Below are positions 1 to 10,821 of a stretch of DNA of 64,000 nucleotides, in pieces. Within the stretch, counting starts at the first letter, position 1, and each line of letters begins with the position of its first letter. The notes below the pieces were generated by a model. That model was given only the letters and a program-made list of their open reading frames with translations, did not search any database and had not been told where the DNA came from. The stretch lies in assembly GCA_910589415.1 (NCBI GenBank), contig OU342630.1:63918186-63982185 (forward strand), written 5' to 3'. A program made the position numbers and the translations under genes. Origin of the DNA: Malachius bipustulatus. Its lineage: Eukaryota > Arthropoda > Insecta > Coleoptera > Melyridae.

Positions 1-1720
1 TCACATTAAATTAAATAAAACATCGTTAAATGGTGATAATGATGATGATGATAAAGAAGAACAAAACGTCACTGTAACAAACGGTAATATCAATGAAATT
101 ACCACCAAATCACCTGTTCAAACCGTATCTAGCGGTTTAGATTTAGAAGATAAACCTGATGAGTTGGAAAGTTTTGAAATTTCAAAAAATCCAGTTAATT
201 CAGGGGAGTTCAATGATACAGATGAAGCGAAAACGAGCATAACGAAAATTAATGCTAAACCGATTGATCCAAGCACTTTCGATATAACAAGCAATTTTCT
301 TTACAATGAAAAATTCGTTTCCGGTCAAGATAGTTATAATTTAATTAAGGGAGACACCAACATTCCGGATGATGTTAAAGTGTCTCGAAATTCACTGGAG
401 AGTGCTGAGAAAATGAAACAACCCAAATATGAAATCAAAAACCAAATCGAACTAAATCGTAATAACAATATTAGTAACGTTACAATAAGTAACGACAATA
501 GTTTAATATCTGAATACAACAGCTTCGATAATACTAACACTAACACTAACACTGAGTCAAGCAAAGTTGAGGACACTAAAACAGATTCCAGTGAATTATA
601 CACAACAGCCTTAGACACTACAAAGGAGAATAAAAATGATTTATCTAAACTTACGATTACCACACCAGATTTAATAAAGAACGTTAGCATAATTGAGGCG
701 ATTAACTCCCTCAATAACGATGTAACGTTGCAAGGTCCGAACTCTTTAACATTGGATATTTCGGGAGACAAGACGGAATCACCGGAACGTTCAACAGTAA
801 GCAGCACCATTAAAAAGTTCAATTCTGAAGAGAGCAAGTTACCAAAGAGAATCGTTTCGCCTGACAAGACAAATAACTCCCTGACGTACATAACCGAAAT
901 CCAGGTCACTCCGGTAAATAAAAACGTATCCGAAGTAGAAGTGTCACCAAACTCTACCACCACCATGGGAAATGAGAACAATTTAGATAAAAACTTTGAA
1001 AATTACGTGAAAAATTTCGAATCGAACGTGAAAAGTTTCGAGACAAACATCAAAGCGTTCGAAACGAATATCGAAAAGTCCGTTAAAAAAGAACCGGAAA
1101 CGCCAAATGAAAATATAAATGCAGAAAAAGAGCTGCATAAAATCCAGGAAATAGCGGAGGAGCAGTTGAAAAAATTACCGGAAATGAGATTCACGACTTC
1201 CAGCTATGAAGCGTCTAGGGTACCTGAGAAACGCCAATCGCAAATAGAAATTTTAAGGTCCAATTTTGAAAAAAGTCCGCCTAAAAACTCGAAAACGGAA
1301 ATTGCTAGCACAAAGTCACGCATACCGATCTCCACCACCATGAAGACGCCTCCGACCTCCCCGGAGAGGCGAGACTCGCGCAACTTTGATTCCGAACAGG
1401 ACAAAGCGATTCTGGATCTGATGTCGTCCAGTGTGCATTCTACGCCCATGCAGAAGCACCAGCACCAAGCGAAACCGGGTAATAAGAACGTAACAGTCAC
1501 TTCTATTCGCACCAACTCTAAAATACCTTCAGGGTTACCGACACTGGGCAGTGGGAGACCTCCGGTACCCCCAAAACGGTTCGAAACAACCGAGGGGGAT
1601 AGTTTAGTGCAAGTGTCGACAAACGGAGGATCGGGAAATAGTTTTACGCATTGGGTGTTTAATCCAAATGATAGTGTCACTAACATAGTTGTGAATCAAA
1701 ATAAATATGATCAAAAGTAG
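1..1720 (+). CDS. 3' part of an unrecognised low-complexity protein (5' end outside window)
   Basis: The frame is open from base 2 to the TAG at 1718-1720 (572 codons), so this is the terminal part of a gene that begins to the left; no in-window start is needed. The protein is hydrophilic and rich in Asn, Ser, Thr and Lys, with an acidic GDNDDDD run at its left edge and no membrane segment. At about nt 992-1080 four 7-residue units repeat in tandem (FENYVKN, FESNVKS, FETNIKA, FETNIEK), followed by a charged helical stretch. The C-terminal third (nt 1130-1600) looks more constrained, with PEKRQSQIEILRSNFEK and an SH3-ligand-like PPVPPKRF near nt 1560. These features would suit a cytoskeletal or scaffold protein, but that is inference; I do not recognise the family. 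The gene looks intact to its stop. Confidence 0.8.
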   Translation, partial: HIKLNKTSLNGDNDDDDKEEQNVTVTNGNINEITTKSPVQTVSSGLDLEDKPDELESFEISKNPVNSGEFNDTDEAKTSITKINAKPIDPSTFDITSNFLYNEKFVSGQDSYNLIKGDTNIPDDVKVSRNSLESAEKMKQPKYEIKNQIELNRNNNISNVTISNDNSLISEYNSFDNTNTNTNTESSKVEDTKTDSSELYTTALDTTKENKNDLSKLTITTPDLIKNVSIIEAINSLNNDVTLQGPNSLTLDISGDKTESPERSTVSSTIKKFNSEESKLPKRIVSPDKTNNSLTYITEIQVTPVNKNVSEVEVSPNSTTTMGNENNLDKNFENYVKNFESNVKSFETNIKAFETNIEKSVKKEPETPNENINAEKELHKIQEIAEEQLKKLPEMRFTTSSYEASRVPEKRQSQIEILRSNFEKSPPKNSKTEIASTKSRIPISTTMKTPPTSPERRDSRNFDSEQDKAILDLMSSSVHSTPMQKHQHQAKPGNKNVTVTSIRTNSKIPSGLPTLGSGRPPVPPKRFETTEGDSLVQVSTNGGSGNSFTHWVFNPNDSVTNIVVNQNKYDQK

Positions 1721-2645
1721 CTGATAGTTTTGGATTCGGAAGTATTTTCTTCTCTTCCCTCTTCACCCCCCTGATTTAGCCTAAATTTATTACACGGCGA
1801 AATTGTGTTTCGAAATTATCTCTTTTATAAATTAAATAGAAAATTTATTTTATTATCCCGATGACAAAATGTATTTTTATTATGTAGGTGTATTTAGAAG
1901 GTATGGCAATTCATCTTATTAAAGTTGAGGAACAAAATTGTGCCATGTGTTTTGTAAATAATTGTAGCAAAAATTTGTCAAAGCTGCAAAGTTAACATTT
2001 TGAGACCTTATAAGATTATATAATTATATTTATTTACTATTTGTTTACTCCATTGTTTGGGTAAATTTTTGTCTGCAATAATAAAAAAGATTACTTTTGC
2101 GGTGCAATATGTTATATTATATAGTCAGAATCAGTTGGTAATGCTGTTTCAAGGTCATGTCTGTCAACTGCAATAGTTGATCCGTAAAGTAACGTCCAAA
2201 TAAATCTAATGAATCCTTGAAACATCAATATCACATATTCAGAATCAAACTTTGACCTTTTAGAAATAACTATATTAAAATTAAAGCTCTAATGGATTAA
2301 TTACATCATTTCCCTTCACATTTTTTAGTTGAAAGCTATTTTATAAGTGATATTTAATTGAGTCTGTAATAACTGATATTTTTTTCCACAACAATTTCCG
2401 TCCAAGATATTTATGTACAATTCCATTATAGGGATATTTTTTGTTAGCATTGTTTTTATTCTCGTTTATCTAATGTGTTGACTTGTATTTAATTAAGTAT
2501 AATGTAAAATAATTATTAGCAATTAAAGTTTAATAGATCCCACACCAGGTTTTTAGTCCTGTTACCTGGTTATCTGAATATTATGGTGACTACAGAAATT
2601 ACTTAACTTCTTGTACATAATTATTATTAATAAAGTTTTAATAAA
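1721..2645 (+). other. probable 3' UTR of the preceding gene
   Basis: AT-rich, non-coding sequence downstream of the stop codon. Several AATAAA-like signals are present; a cluster of AATAAAG/AATAAAA near 2628-2645 is a plausible polyadenylation region. The exact end cannot be placed from sequence alone. Confidence 0.4.
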
Positions 2646-3280
2646 ATGCCTTCCATCATTATTTGCGATAAATGCAGTTATCCCTAAAAGCTCATTAACT
2701 TATCAAACGATGCTGTAATCTTCTTGAATTATATTTATTTGGGATTGGGGAAGAAATTTATTAATACAGAGGAAAACACTATAGAGTATAGACGAGAGTT
2801 AAAAAAAAGTTGGTCCCTAATATTTATATTTTCTGGTGTGTTTAATTTTTTTGTTAAATATTTATGAGCTTAAAAAACAAAAAATAATAACAAAACGCAG
2901 TTATAGTACAAAAAAGTTTTAAATAAGCATGTCTGTAAAGCTAAAAAAAGTGTTTGAAAAAGCGTGTAAAATTTTGTACATTTAAGTAGGTATAGTTAAA
3001 AAAAAAAGTTTAGAGCTCAGAATTCAGCAGCAATATTAAATTTAATTGGTTCTATTGACCAGAAAATGCATGAAAAATGGACAAAATACATAAAAATATT
3101 TAAGCAAAAAAAATGACAAAGAAAATCTACAGAGAGAGTAGGTGCCATTTGTTTTAATTCATGTAAAATTGTTAAAGTTTTATTGTGTCTCTGTTTTAGC
3201 GTGAAAATGTTTGCAGAAGAACCTTTCACATTTCAATTGCGTACGTAAGGGTAATAATAAACCTTCATGAGTACAGGTAA
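2646..3280. other. intergenic AT-rich sequence, nothing recognised
   Basis: No reading frame, RNA gene or repeat boundary that I can support; runs of A and T dominate. Confidence 0.4.
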
Positions 3281-3471
3281 CAGGGCGCGCCAAAAAACAT
3301 ATTCCCATACATCTAGTGAAGTGAAAAAACAAAAAGTTTCGAGCAAATTTTTGTCAACAAACTGCAAATTCGTGTTCAGCAACCAAAGAACCCAAGAACA
3401 TAGAGGGTGAGAAAATCAAAACTCTAGCAAAACCCCACGCAATGGGAATATGTTTTTTTGGGGCACTCTAC
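3281..3471. repeat. small inverted-repeat element (MITE-like), weak ends
   Basis: A core shared in inverted orientation, GGGAATATGTTTTTTGG, occurs at about 3291-3307 (as its complement) and at about 3443-3461, about 190 bp overall. The outer ends are more diverged and no target duplication is clear. Confidence 0.4.
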
Positions 3472-3633
3472 CGGCGGAACGAAAAAAACGTTATTTATGA
3501 GTAAACTCGGATTAAATGAAAAATTTTTTTATAAACATTTTTTATGCATTTTTTTAGAACAATAAATTGCGTATTTATGCATATTTTACCATATAAACCT
3601 TTACCTTCTTTTGACAATTATATTGGCGTATAC

Positions 3634-4590
3634 AGGGTGGTTAACAATTCGATGCTCACCCCATTGGGATTTCGGAAACGGTAAAAGATACAGGGTGGGT
3701 TAAGTTAGAGAAAAGTTGCCCAATTTTATGCTCATTCAGAATCTGAAAGAAAATTTATGGAAACTTCAGGCGTTGCTGAAATATCTTGAAAAAACTTGAA
3801 AATGGAGATTCCTTATTTCAATCATATTTTTTTTATTATTGAAAAGAAATTGAAATATTTTTGCGGGTTTACATAAGTCATCAAAAAGGTATCATCTTCA
3901 TCTGTCATTTCCAAAATTTTCAAGGACTACTAGATCCCAGAGTTTTCATAGTCAACTTTTGTTTTTCTTATGGCCGCCATATTGTTTTTCTATATCATTC
4001 GGTATGAAAAAATAATGGAAACCAAAAACTAATAAACTTCAAAAAATAAATTTCAAAAATTTTTATTCTTCTTTTTCCAAAAAAAAGAACTTTTTAGATA
4101 GAATATCATAGAGAAATTAAAAAACCATGAGGCAAGCAGTATGACTTCATATTGACGTATTTCAGCGAAATTTTTTTTTTGTTTTTCTTCAAAAAAAGAA
4201 TAAAAATCCTTGAAATTTATTTTTTGAAGTTTATTAGTTTTTGGTTTCCATCATTTTTTCATACCGAATGACATAGAAAAACAATATGGCGGCCATAAGA
4301 AAAACAAAAGTTGGCTATGAAAACTTTGGGATCTAGTCGGCTTTGAAAATTTTTGTAATGTGTCAAACGGATAGCTTTTGATGGCTTATGTAAACCTACA
4401 AAAAATAATTAATTAATTTCCAATAATAAAAAAGATATGGGTAAAATAAGAAATTTTGGGTTTTCAGTTTTTTCAGGATATTTCAGAAACGCCTGAAGTT
4501 TCCATAAATTTTCTTTCAGATTCTTAATAAGCATAAAATTGTACAACTTTTCTGAGGGAAGTCTGGATAATTGCAATGGAGGGTGTTTCG
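3634..4590. repeat. long foldback element
   Basis: Two arms of roughly 420 bp (about 3703-4120 and 4150-4555) are inverted copies of each other. Matching landmarks are the GCCGCCATATTG stretch near 3973 and its complement near 4288, and the TTCAGGCGTTGCTGA segment near 3766 and its complement near 4485. The left side starts after TATACAGGGTGG. Related sequence recurs near 11450, near 18590 and inside both arms of the 40-53 kb palindrome, so this is a dispersed family. No coding capacity. Confidence 0.7.
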
Positions 4591-4962
4591 ACCAAAATAT
4601 GTATCTACCATAAGTTTCGGTACAAAATGGAACGATACTTTACACATGTACTCAGAGGTTTTCTAAAACTCGATAATAATAAAATCAGTATAAAGCAAAA
4701 TTTTGTATTTATAGCAAGTGGGCCATGGTCTTCACAAGATGAATCTTTCTGCCAAAGCTTTTTAATATAATTTACATTAAAATTTGTTAATACAATTTGT
4801 TCTTGATGCAATTGTTGTTAAAAATACAATTTGTTTTTGAATGTATTATCTCAAATAAATTTGTAAGCCTCTTATGTTGGTGATAATTTTGCATATTATT
4901 TTTTCTTCAATCAACACTAAATATGCTACTTATTTGGTGCCTGATGATAAGTAGCAAAATGG

Positions 4963-5685
4963 TATAGTTCATTCCAAGGTATAAGGAAGCTCGTAAATAA
5001 TAAATACCATAAAATATCTGTAAATTGTCTGCAGATATGGTTTATGACGACAATGGACCGCACTAAGGAGAAGTTTTTTTTACACTACCTTTAAATTCGG
5101 AAAAAGTTACAAGAAAGTTTTGAAAATATAAAATTTTATATTTTAGTGATATAAACACCATATGAAAAATATTTTTTTTTTATTCAAAAAAATTCGAATA
5201 TCCGCCCTTTTTCCATTTCTTTGAAATTTTTTAAAGTTACAGGTTTTTAGTATACTTGTCTACTATAAAAATTTCAGTTCAATTCCTTCAAAAAAGTGCT
5301 CATAAACAGTTATCGAAATTTAGTCACTTTTACCCTTTTTTCTTTGCCCTTTTTCGGTGGACATTTGATGAGTTTGGGTGATTTTCGTAAAGTGACGTCG
5401 TCCTCAATAGTGTATTTTTTTATTAAGAAATAGACAAAAAAATCTAAATGAAATCTAAATAATAATATGTAAAATTCAGGACATTCTCTACTCCAGCCGT
5501 TTTTGTATAAACAAAAAGGATGCTTAAACCTTAATGCGGCCCTGACCAGCATTAGTGCAGACTGAATGAGCTTGCCATTCCAGGTGTTTATTTACATTTC
5601 TTTCTATTGTTAAGGGGTAATTTGTGGACAGCTTAATGATGGCAATATAATTTACGAGTTTCCTTATACCTTGGTATGAAGTATA
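4963..5685. mobile_element. MITE with 36-bp terminal inverted repeats
   Basis: The left end (4963-4998), starting TATAGTTCATTCCAAGG, pairs with the right end (5650-5685), which finishes CCTTGGTATGAAGTATA; about three mismatches in 36 bp. Element length about 723 bp. A TA target duplication is possible because both ends carry TATA. No transposase frame inside. Confidence 0.75.
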
Positions 5686-6452
5686 CTTGAGCTGCCTGGG
5701 GAATTATGTTTTCAATCAATTTTTCAAGTGAATCACAGAAAATATAATGTTAATAGTTACAACAATAATTGCCGAAACAATTATTATGTGTGTTCAACTT
5801 GCAGTATGCAAGTTAAATGTCAGAGTCACAGGTAAATTAAAAATAAAATCATATGGGTGATCTCAGAGTCCTATGGTTTGTAATTAAGATCCCAAAAGGT
5901 ACACTATTATTTAATGTTTAAGTTTCAAACTACTAAATTATATGTTAACTAATGTAAAATCACACATAAAAATAATAGTAAACAATTCTCCTTCATTACA
6001 ATCTTGTAACCAAAGGATTACCTAGCAACTTAAAGAATAAAGGTCGATTGAAGCAAAGATTTCAAGAAAACAGGCACAGAAATGAAAGAAACACTATAGT
6101 GATACTTTAATTTTCATATTTTAATCTAGCTGCAAATTGTAGGTAAAATGTTTACATTTATATTCTTTCCTAACATTACAATCTGTGGAAAACTTGGTAT
6201 TTATAAAATTTAAATTACATAAATGCCCAACTATATTACTGAATAAAACCAAACATAAATGTAACTTTCAAAATATTTACCTATTAAGTAGTATTATTAA
6301 ATTTTAATTTTTAGTAGACTGACTAACCTTATTAATGATTAATAATAATTAACAATAAAAAAATTTACCATTAAAATTAAAATACAAAATGAAGAACAAC
6401 ATTTTCAAAACCTTAAAAGCAAAACATGTAATCACACAAGGACTAATAAAAT
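5686..6452 (-). other. intergenic sequence including the taxilin 3' UTR
   Basis: AT-rich non-coding sequence downstream (minus strand) of the taxilin stop. No further gene seen; the UTR end is not determinable here. Confidence 0.35.
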
Positions 6453-8075
6453 TTAACTCTGAGACTCCAAACCATTAGGAGCGACAACACTTTCTTCGAT
6501 CTTTTCTGGTTTGCAGACCTCGACTTCGGTTTTGGTTTCGCTTTCAGCAGAGTTTAAAACATTTTCTTGGTCGGTAAGTTCTATAATCTTATTACTACTT
6601 GGATCATTATTTCCAGACATGGATGGCACTTCTGTGATATTTGATATTTGTACGTTCATTTGAATGTGGTCATTTGGCATTTCAGAGTTTTCAGATTCCA
6701 AATTACTTGCAAGTGTCATTCCATTCGGGGACTCCGACTGGGATTCGTTCCCTAATACTTTATTTTCACAAGCGGGAGATGCTTCAACATTACATGTCGT
6801 TAGCGGATCAGTATTATTTTCATCTATGACATTATTAGCATCGCTCACCTCAACAGGTAGGGATCGATGGCATTTCTCTTCTTTTTCCAACTTGGCTTTT
6901 TCACTTTCATGTATTTGCAACTGTTCTTGTAGAATTTTTAAACTGTTCTTAAGAATCATCAGTTCTCTTTCGTTAGAAGTGGGTGGTCTTTCTGAATTTT
7001 CAGTGTACGTCTGAGTAACTGGTTCGATTCCGTTTGATTTGAGCAGCTTCAAAAAGGAACCTCTGTCTATCTGCAATTGGCGGCACAACTTTTGGAGCTG
7101 TTCAATTTTTTTGTTTGCAGCAGTCAGCTGGAGATCTTGGGAGTGTTTCGCGGTACTCAATTCAATCAACGATGACGCACTGACCTGCCATTTGTGTTTC
7201 CAGTTATTAACCTCTTTCTCCAGAAAGACTATTTGTTTCGACATTTTAACCATTTCAGATTTACAGTTATCGAAAATTTTATTACTCTTATCTAGGGTAG
7301 TTTCAAAGTCTTCATACTGGCCCTTGTAGACTGCCAAGTGCTCCTCCATGGTTTTAATGTTTTCCAGTAACTGTTTATTACGTGCTTCGCTCTGTTCAAA
7401 ATTATTTTGCAATATAGATATTTCTTTTGAATGGAGAGCTCTTTCCGCATTAAGTTCAAACTCCAGTTTATTAATTGTAGTTTTTGCTAGTTGCTTTTCC
7501 AAGTTCATTTGCTTGCTCATACGTTTGAGGTCTTCTTCTCTCTTTTGAAATTCCTCATACAGTTCAGAGATCTTATTTGACATGTCAACGTTATCATCTC
7601 GGAGTTTAAAATTCTTTTCCCTGTTCTCGTTCATCATGGAAGTAATCTCGTCCAAGGTCTTCTGGAATTTTGCAGCAACCTCCTTTCTTCGTTCCTCCTC
7701 TTCTTTAATTTTCGCGATATTTTCTTCCTTTATCTGTTTATTTTGTTTCTGTAACTCTCGGCATAGATTTTCCAGGCGTGATCGAGCCAAAATTGATTTC
7801 GTTTGTTCCGATCGCGAATGTTCCTTCTCTTTTTGTAGCATACTGCACGTCTTCTCCAAGCTTTGGCAGTTCTGAGTGACTTTTCTGTATTCATCGTAAA
7901 GTTCACTGTATTTATTACCAACAATCGCGTACTTATCAGTGTCGGACACGGAGCCCAGAGATTTGACAACGTTTTCCCACGCTTTGGGGTCTCTCTTACG
8001 AAATTTTTCTTCCCTCCTTTTCCTCGAAGACGACGAATCGGAAGAATCTACTTCAGTGACAACTTTCTCTTCCAT
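6453..8075 (-). CDS. Txln: taxilin (syntaxin-binding coiled-coil protein)
   Basis: 540 residues from the ATG at 8075 to a stop ending at 6453, in one uninterrupted exon. After a short charged N-terminus, residues about 25-50 (RDPKAWENVVKSLGS) lead into a very long coiled coil running to about residue 360. It contains the taxilin-type segments QSLEKTCSMLQKEKEHSRSE, LENLCRELQKQNKQIKEE and QMNLEKQLAKTTINKLE. The C-terminal 170 residues are acidic, Ser/Asn-rich and apparently disordered. Taxilins bind syntaxins and act in vesicle traffic in the cytoplasm (family knowledge). Length suits the family (about 500-550). The absence of introns contrasts with the other genes here. The start lies only 97 nt downstream of the CRIPT stop on the same strand. 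Which vertebrate paralogue it is closest to is not decided. Confidence 0.92.
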   Translation of the reverse strand: MEEKVVTEVDSSDSSSSRKRREEKFRKRDPKAWENVVKSLGSVSDTDKYAIVGNKYSELYDEYRKVTQNCQSLEKTCSMLQKEKEHSRSEQTKSILARSRLENLCRELQKQNKQIKEENIAKIKEEEERRKEVAAKFQKTLDEITSMMNENREKNFKLRDDNVDMSNKISELYEEFQKREEDLKRMSKQMNLEKQLAKTTINKLEFELNAERALHSKEISILQNNFEQSEARNKQLLENIKTMEEHLAVYKGQYEDFETTLDKSNKIFDNCKSEMVKMSKQIVFLEKEVNNWKHKWQVSASSLIELSTAKHSQDLQLTAANKKIEQLQKLCRQLQIDRGSFLKLLKSNGIEPVTQTYTENSERPPTSNERELMILKNSLKILQEQLQIHESEKAKLEKEEKCHRSLPVEVSDANNVIDENNTDPLTTCNVEASPACENKVLGNESQSESPNGMTLASNLESENSEMPNDHIQMNVQISNITEVPSMSGNNDPSSNKIIELTDQENVLNSAESETKTEVEVCKPEKIEESVVAPNGLESQS

Positions 8076-8172
8076 TTCGAAACACTCTGTATAACCTTAC
8101 AATGTAACAAAGATATCAAGCAGTCACAAAAAAGAAACACTTCACTGATAAAAATTCACACAACAAACCCAA

Positions 8173-8548
8173 CTAAGCAGATGATTGTTTGTAGTTTTTG
8201 GTGTTGATAACTTTCTTTCCACACATGGAGCAAATGCCTTTTTTGTAAGCACACGCTTGGCAGTAATGCGAGCCCACCTGATGTACTTTTTGTCGGCAGA
8301 TCCTGAAAATAATCGGTTATGTAATAAACCTATTTTTGGGAGAATAATAATTATTTCTATTTACGACTCCCTTACCTGCAAGTCTCAAACCTGGTGGTGT
8401 ACGGACTGAATCTATTACTCGACGCAGTTAGAGCTTTATTTTCGTTTACCTTCCTTCCGCCGGATTCTGTTGTATTTCTAGCACCGCTCTTCCAAGGGTC
8501 AGGAGTTATTACTTTACCTAATTTTTTTTCGCATTGCTCGCACACCAT
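8173..8548 (-). CDS. CRIPT: CRIPT, cysteine-rich PDZ-binding protein
   Basis: Two exons: 8376-8548 (ATG at 8546-8548) and 8302-8173 (stop TAG at 8173-8175), joined across a 73-nt GT-AG intron; the codon AG|G is split. The protein is 100 residues, the usual CRIPT length. It opens MVCEQCEKKLGKVITPDPWK, keeps the family signature ARNTTESGGRKVNENKAL, and ends in a cysteine cluster (TCRICR, HYCQACAYKKGICSMCGKK). The CxxC pairs are zinc-binding in the family. CRIPT was found as a ligand of PSD-95 PDZ domains and is also a minor-spliceosome component (established knowledge). The vertebrate C-terminal PDZ ligand QTSV is replaced by QSSA here, so PDZ binding may not be conserved (inference). The gene is tandem with taxilin and upstream of it. 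Confidence 0.97.
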
Positions 8549-9130
8549 CCTGTTAATCTCAGCTTAATTATAGAACGGGGACTCGGTTAACGAGAGCCAG
8601 CCCGACCATAGGTATTATTAATATAAATATAAAACAAAACGAGGCAAACGACACCAAAAAATCTTGTTCTTGGTAAACAAATTTCTCTAATCTTCACTTT
8701 TCACTTTCCTTTCAGTTTTCATTTTATTATTGTTATTCAGGGTTCAGTGTCAGCAGAATCATGTCACACAAGTCACAAGTCACAGTGTCAGACGAAAATG
8801 AATACGAAAAATAAAATATATCGACTATCGACTTCTAATTATGACTGATTAGTGACGCTGACAATCCTATGAATGTCACTGTCACTGTCACTTGGCAAAG
8901 CCCTAGTTGGTTTGGTGCAAGGATTTTGGTGGTCCCTGTTACGCGGATGAATCAAGTGATTGCCGCCGTAGCGCTGCGGTCGAAAATTTTAATTATGGTC
9001 TGCAAGGTTGCCAGGCTCAATGCTATAGATAGCACTAAAACAGGTTTCAACTCTCCGGGAAATTCCTGAAAAAATCCTTGGAAATACGCAGGGTCTGATT
9101 CACCTACAGTCATATTTTATTAGTCTATAG
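8549..9130 (-). other. CRIPT upstream region, promoter-bearing
   Basis: Non-coding. It contains imperfect GTCACA/GTCACTG repeats at about 8752-8790 and 8873-8892. No core promoter motif can be placed with confidence. Confidence 0.3.
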
Positions 9131-9480
9131 AGCCACGATACACATATAGACGGTATGTCAATTGCTTTTACTATTTTGGTCACTACTATGCGCAGTGACG
9201 TCATGCAGTTGGATTTCGACTCATAAATTAATGCCGGCGAGGTTGTTTATAAAATAAATGTCATATTTGATTGCTTTTTAACCGAAAGTCATAAATAACC
9301 ATATAAGGCAATAATAAGCAATGTGACGTCGTATTATATTACGACGTCATTCGGTGATGAAACTTTAATTAATTCTTTTTCGAAAAAAGAAGAATGAGCG
9401 TGACGTCAAGAGACCAGAACAAAGCTGCGCAGTCACAGTCTATTGACATATACCGTGTATACGTGTATCGTGGCGTGGCT
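9131..9480. mobile_element. MITE with about 35-bp inverted ends
   Basis: The left end starting AGCCACGATACACATATAG (9131) pairs with the right end finishing CGTGTATCGTGGCGTGGCT (9480). The complement of the right end carries a 5-bp extra CCACG. About 350 bp; several TGACGTCA-type sites inside. Target duplication not resolved. Confidence 0.6.
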
Positions 9481-9876
9481 ACAATGAATTAATTTCTTTT
9501 TAATTCATTGCGTGGCTAGAGCGCTATAGAGCATAATATAGAGCGCAACTCCAAACTCCCCATTTTGTCCGGAAAATTTTATATCTATGAAACAAAATAT
9601 ACTGAAACTTGAAATTTTTTAATATATGCCACTGACAAGCAAGACAGATAGGGGCGCATATTAATAATTAGCCTAGGGCTGTCAAAACTCTAAATCAGGC
9701 ACTGGAAGGAAATACATAAACTTATTTTATTACATGAAATCATATACCTTTCTAATACTTTTAAATTGCTAGCGCCCGTAAGTGGTAGTGCCACAGCAAA
9801 CGACTGCTATCTCTATCTGTTTTTTAGAGCACCTCGACCCGTTGTGCGCAAGCGTCACGAGTCAGGTGGTCGGAAC
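9481..9876. other. intergenic sequence, no gene recognised
   Basis: Contains a short palindrome (AATGAATTAA / TTAATTCATT, about 9484-9511) and the 8-bp left target duplication GTCGGAAC at 9869-9876. Confidence 0.3.
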
Positions 9877-10652
9877 CAGAGCTGGCCATGTACTCGAGTA
9901 CTTTACTCGTATTTTAATTTGTTACGATTAAAAAAACTACTCGTAATTTTTTACTCACAAGTACTTTCCATCCAAAATACTTACTATACTCGTACGGATA
10001 AGTACAAATTACAACTACTCGAGAAATTTTACTCGTGAAATACGGATATTTTTACGGATAGTAATGACGTCATGCCGTCAGCAGGGAACCGAGAGTCACA
10101 GTCCTGCGCAATTGCACTGTCACTGTCACTAGTAATGCCAGTGTCACTATTCAAATTAATTTCAGTCAGTCGCAGTCCTCTTTATCTCTCTCAATCTCAA
10201 TCAATCGCTATTCGCTACTACGCTACTACTAACTTCAATTCAAAAGTATCAAAAACAATTTATTCATTATTGATTAACTTTATTCAAATTCAAAGACGTA
10301 AAAGAGTCCTAATTAGTTTTATTTTTTAAGTAGTAGTCGAGTCAAAGTAACGTAATTAATTATTGTTTCAGGCAGGTTAGCAAGCCTGACGTCATTAGGC
10401 TGGTTGCGCCTTGATCACTGACATGACATGAGTGACATGCCTTGTTTATTGGTTTCATGATCGATCATGCGCACGACCCGAATAAAGAATAAAACTCTCG
10501 TACTTGTTACTCGTGTTTTCACGAGTATTACTCGTACTCGTCCACCTATTTGTGCCAAAGTACTTACGAGTAAATACTTACGAGTACATTTTCCAAGTAC
10601 TCGTACTCGAATTATTTACGAGTACTCTTTTCAGTACTCGTGCCCAGCTCTG
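9877..10652. mobile_element. non-autonomous hAT element (hAT MITE)
   Basis: 776 bp, starting CAGAGCTGGCCATG and ending with the inverted GTGCCCAGCTCTG. It is flanked by the perfect 8-bp duplication GTCGGAAC (9869-9876 and 10653-10660). The CAGAGCTGG terminus and 8-bp duplication are hallmarks of the hAT superfamily. The subterminal regions are dense in ACTCG/CGAGT units (9890-10035 and 10495-10640), probably transposase-binding repeats. There is no coding capacity, so it would need transposase from another copy. Confidence 0.9.
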
Positions 10653-10821
10653 GTCGGAACTGATGGCTTGTAGGCGTGTTCAATTCTAGGACATGCGCGT
10701 AGGATTCTACATTCATTCGACGAGAGAAAGATAGAAAGATAAGTCTACATCCTGGTATTTCCCTCCATCTCCCGACCCTCACTAGGCAAAATAGTAGTAT
10801 ATAATATAATTATAATATATA

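Noticed and set aside
334..1686. Three open frames antisense to the first gene
   Set aside because: They are shadows of the low-complexity coding sequence; no family features and no start or splice context.
4576..4811. Overlapping short frames on both strands
   Set aside because: Short, AT-rich, unrecognised, and overlapping the edge of a foldback repeat.
6641..7875. Several plus-strand frames opposite taxilin
   Set aside because: Antisense shadows of a long coiled-coil gene.
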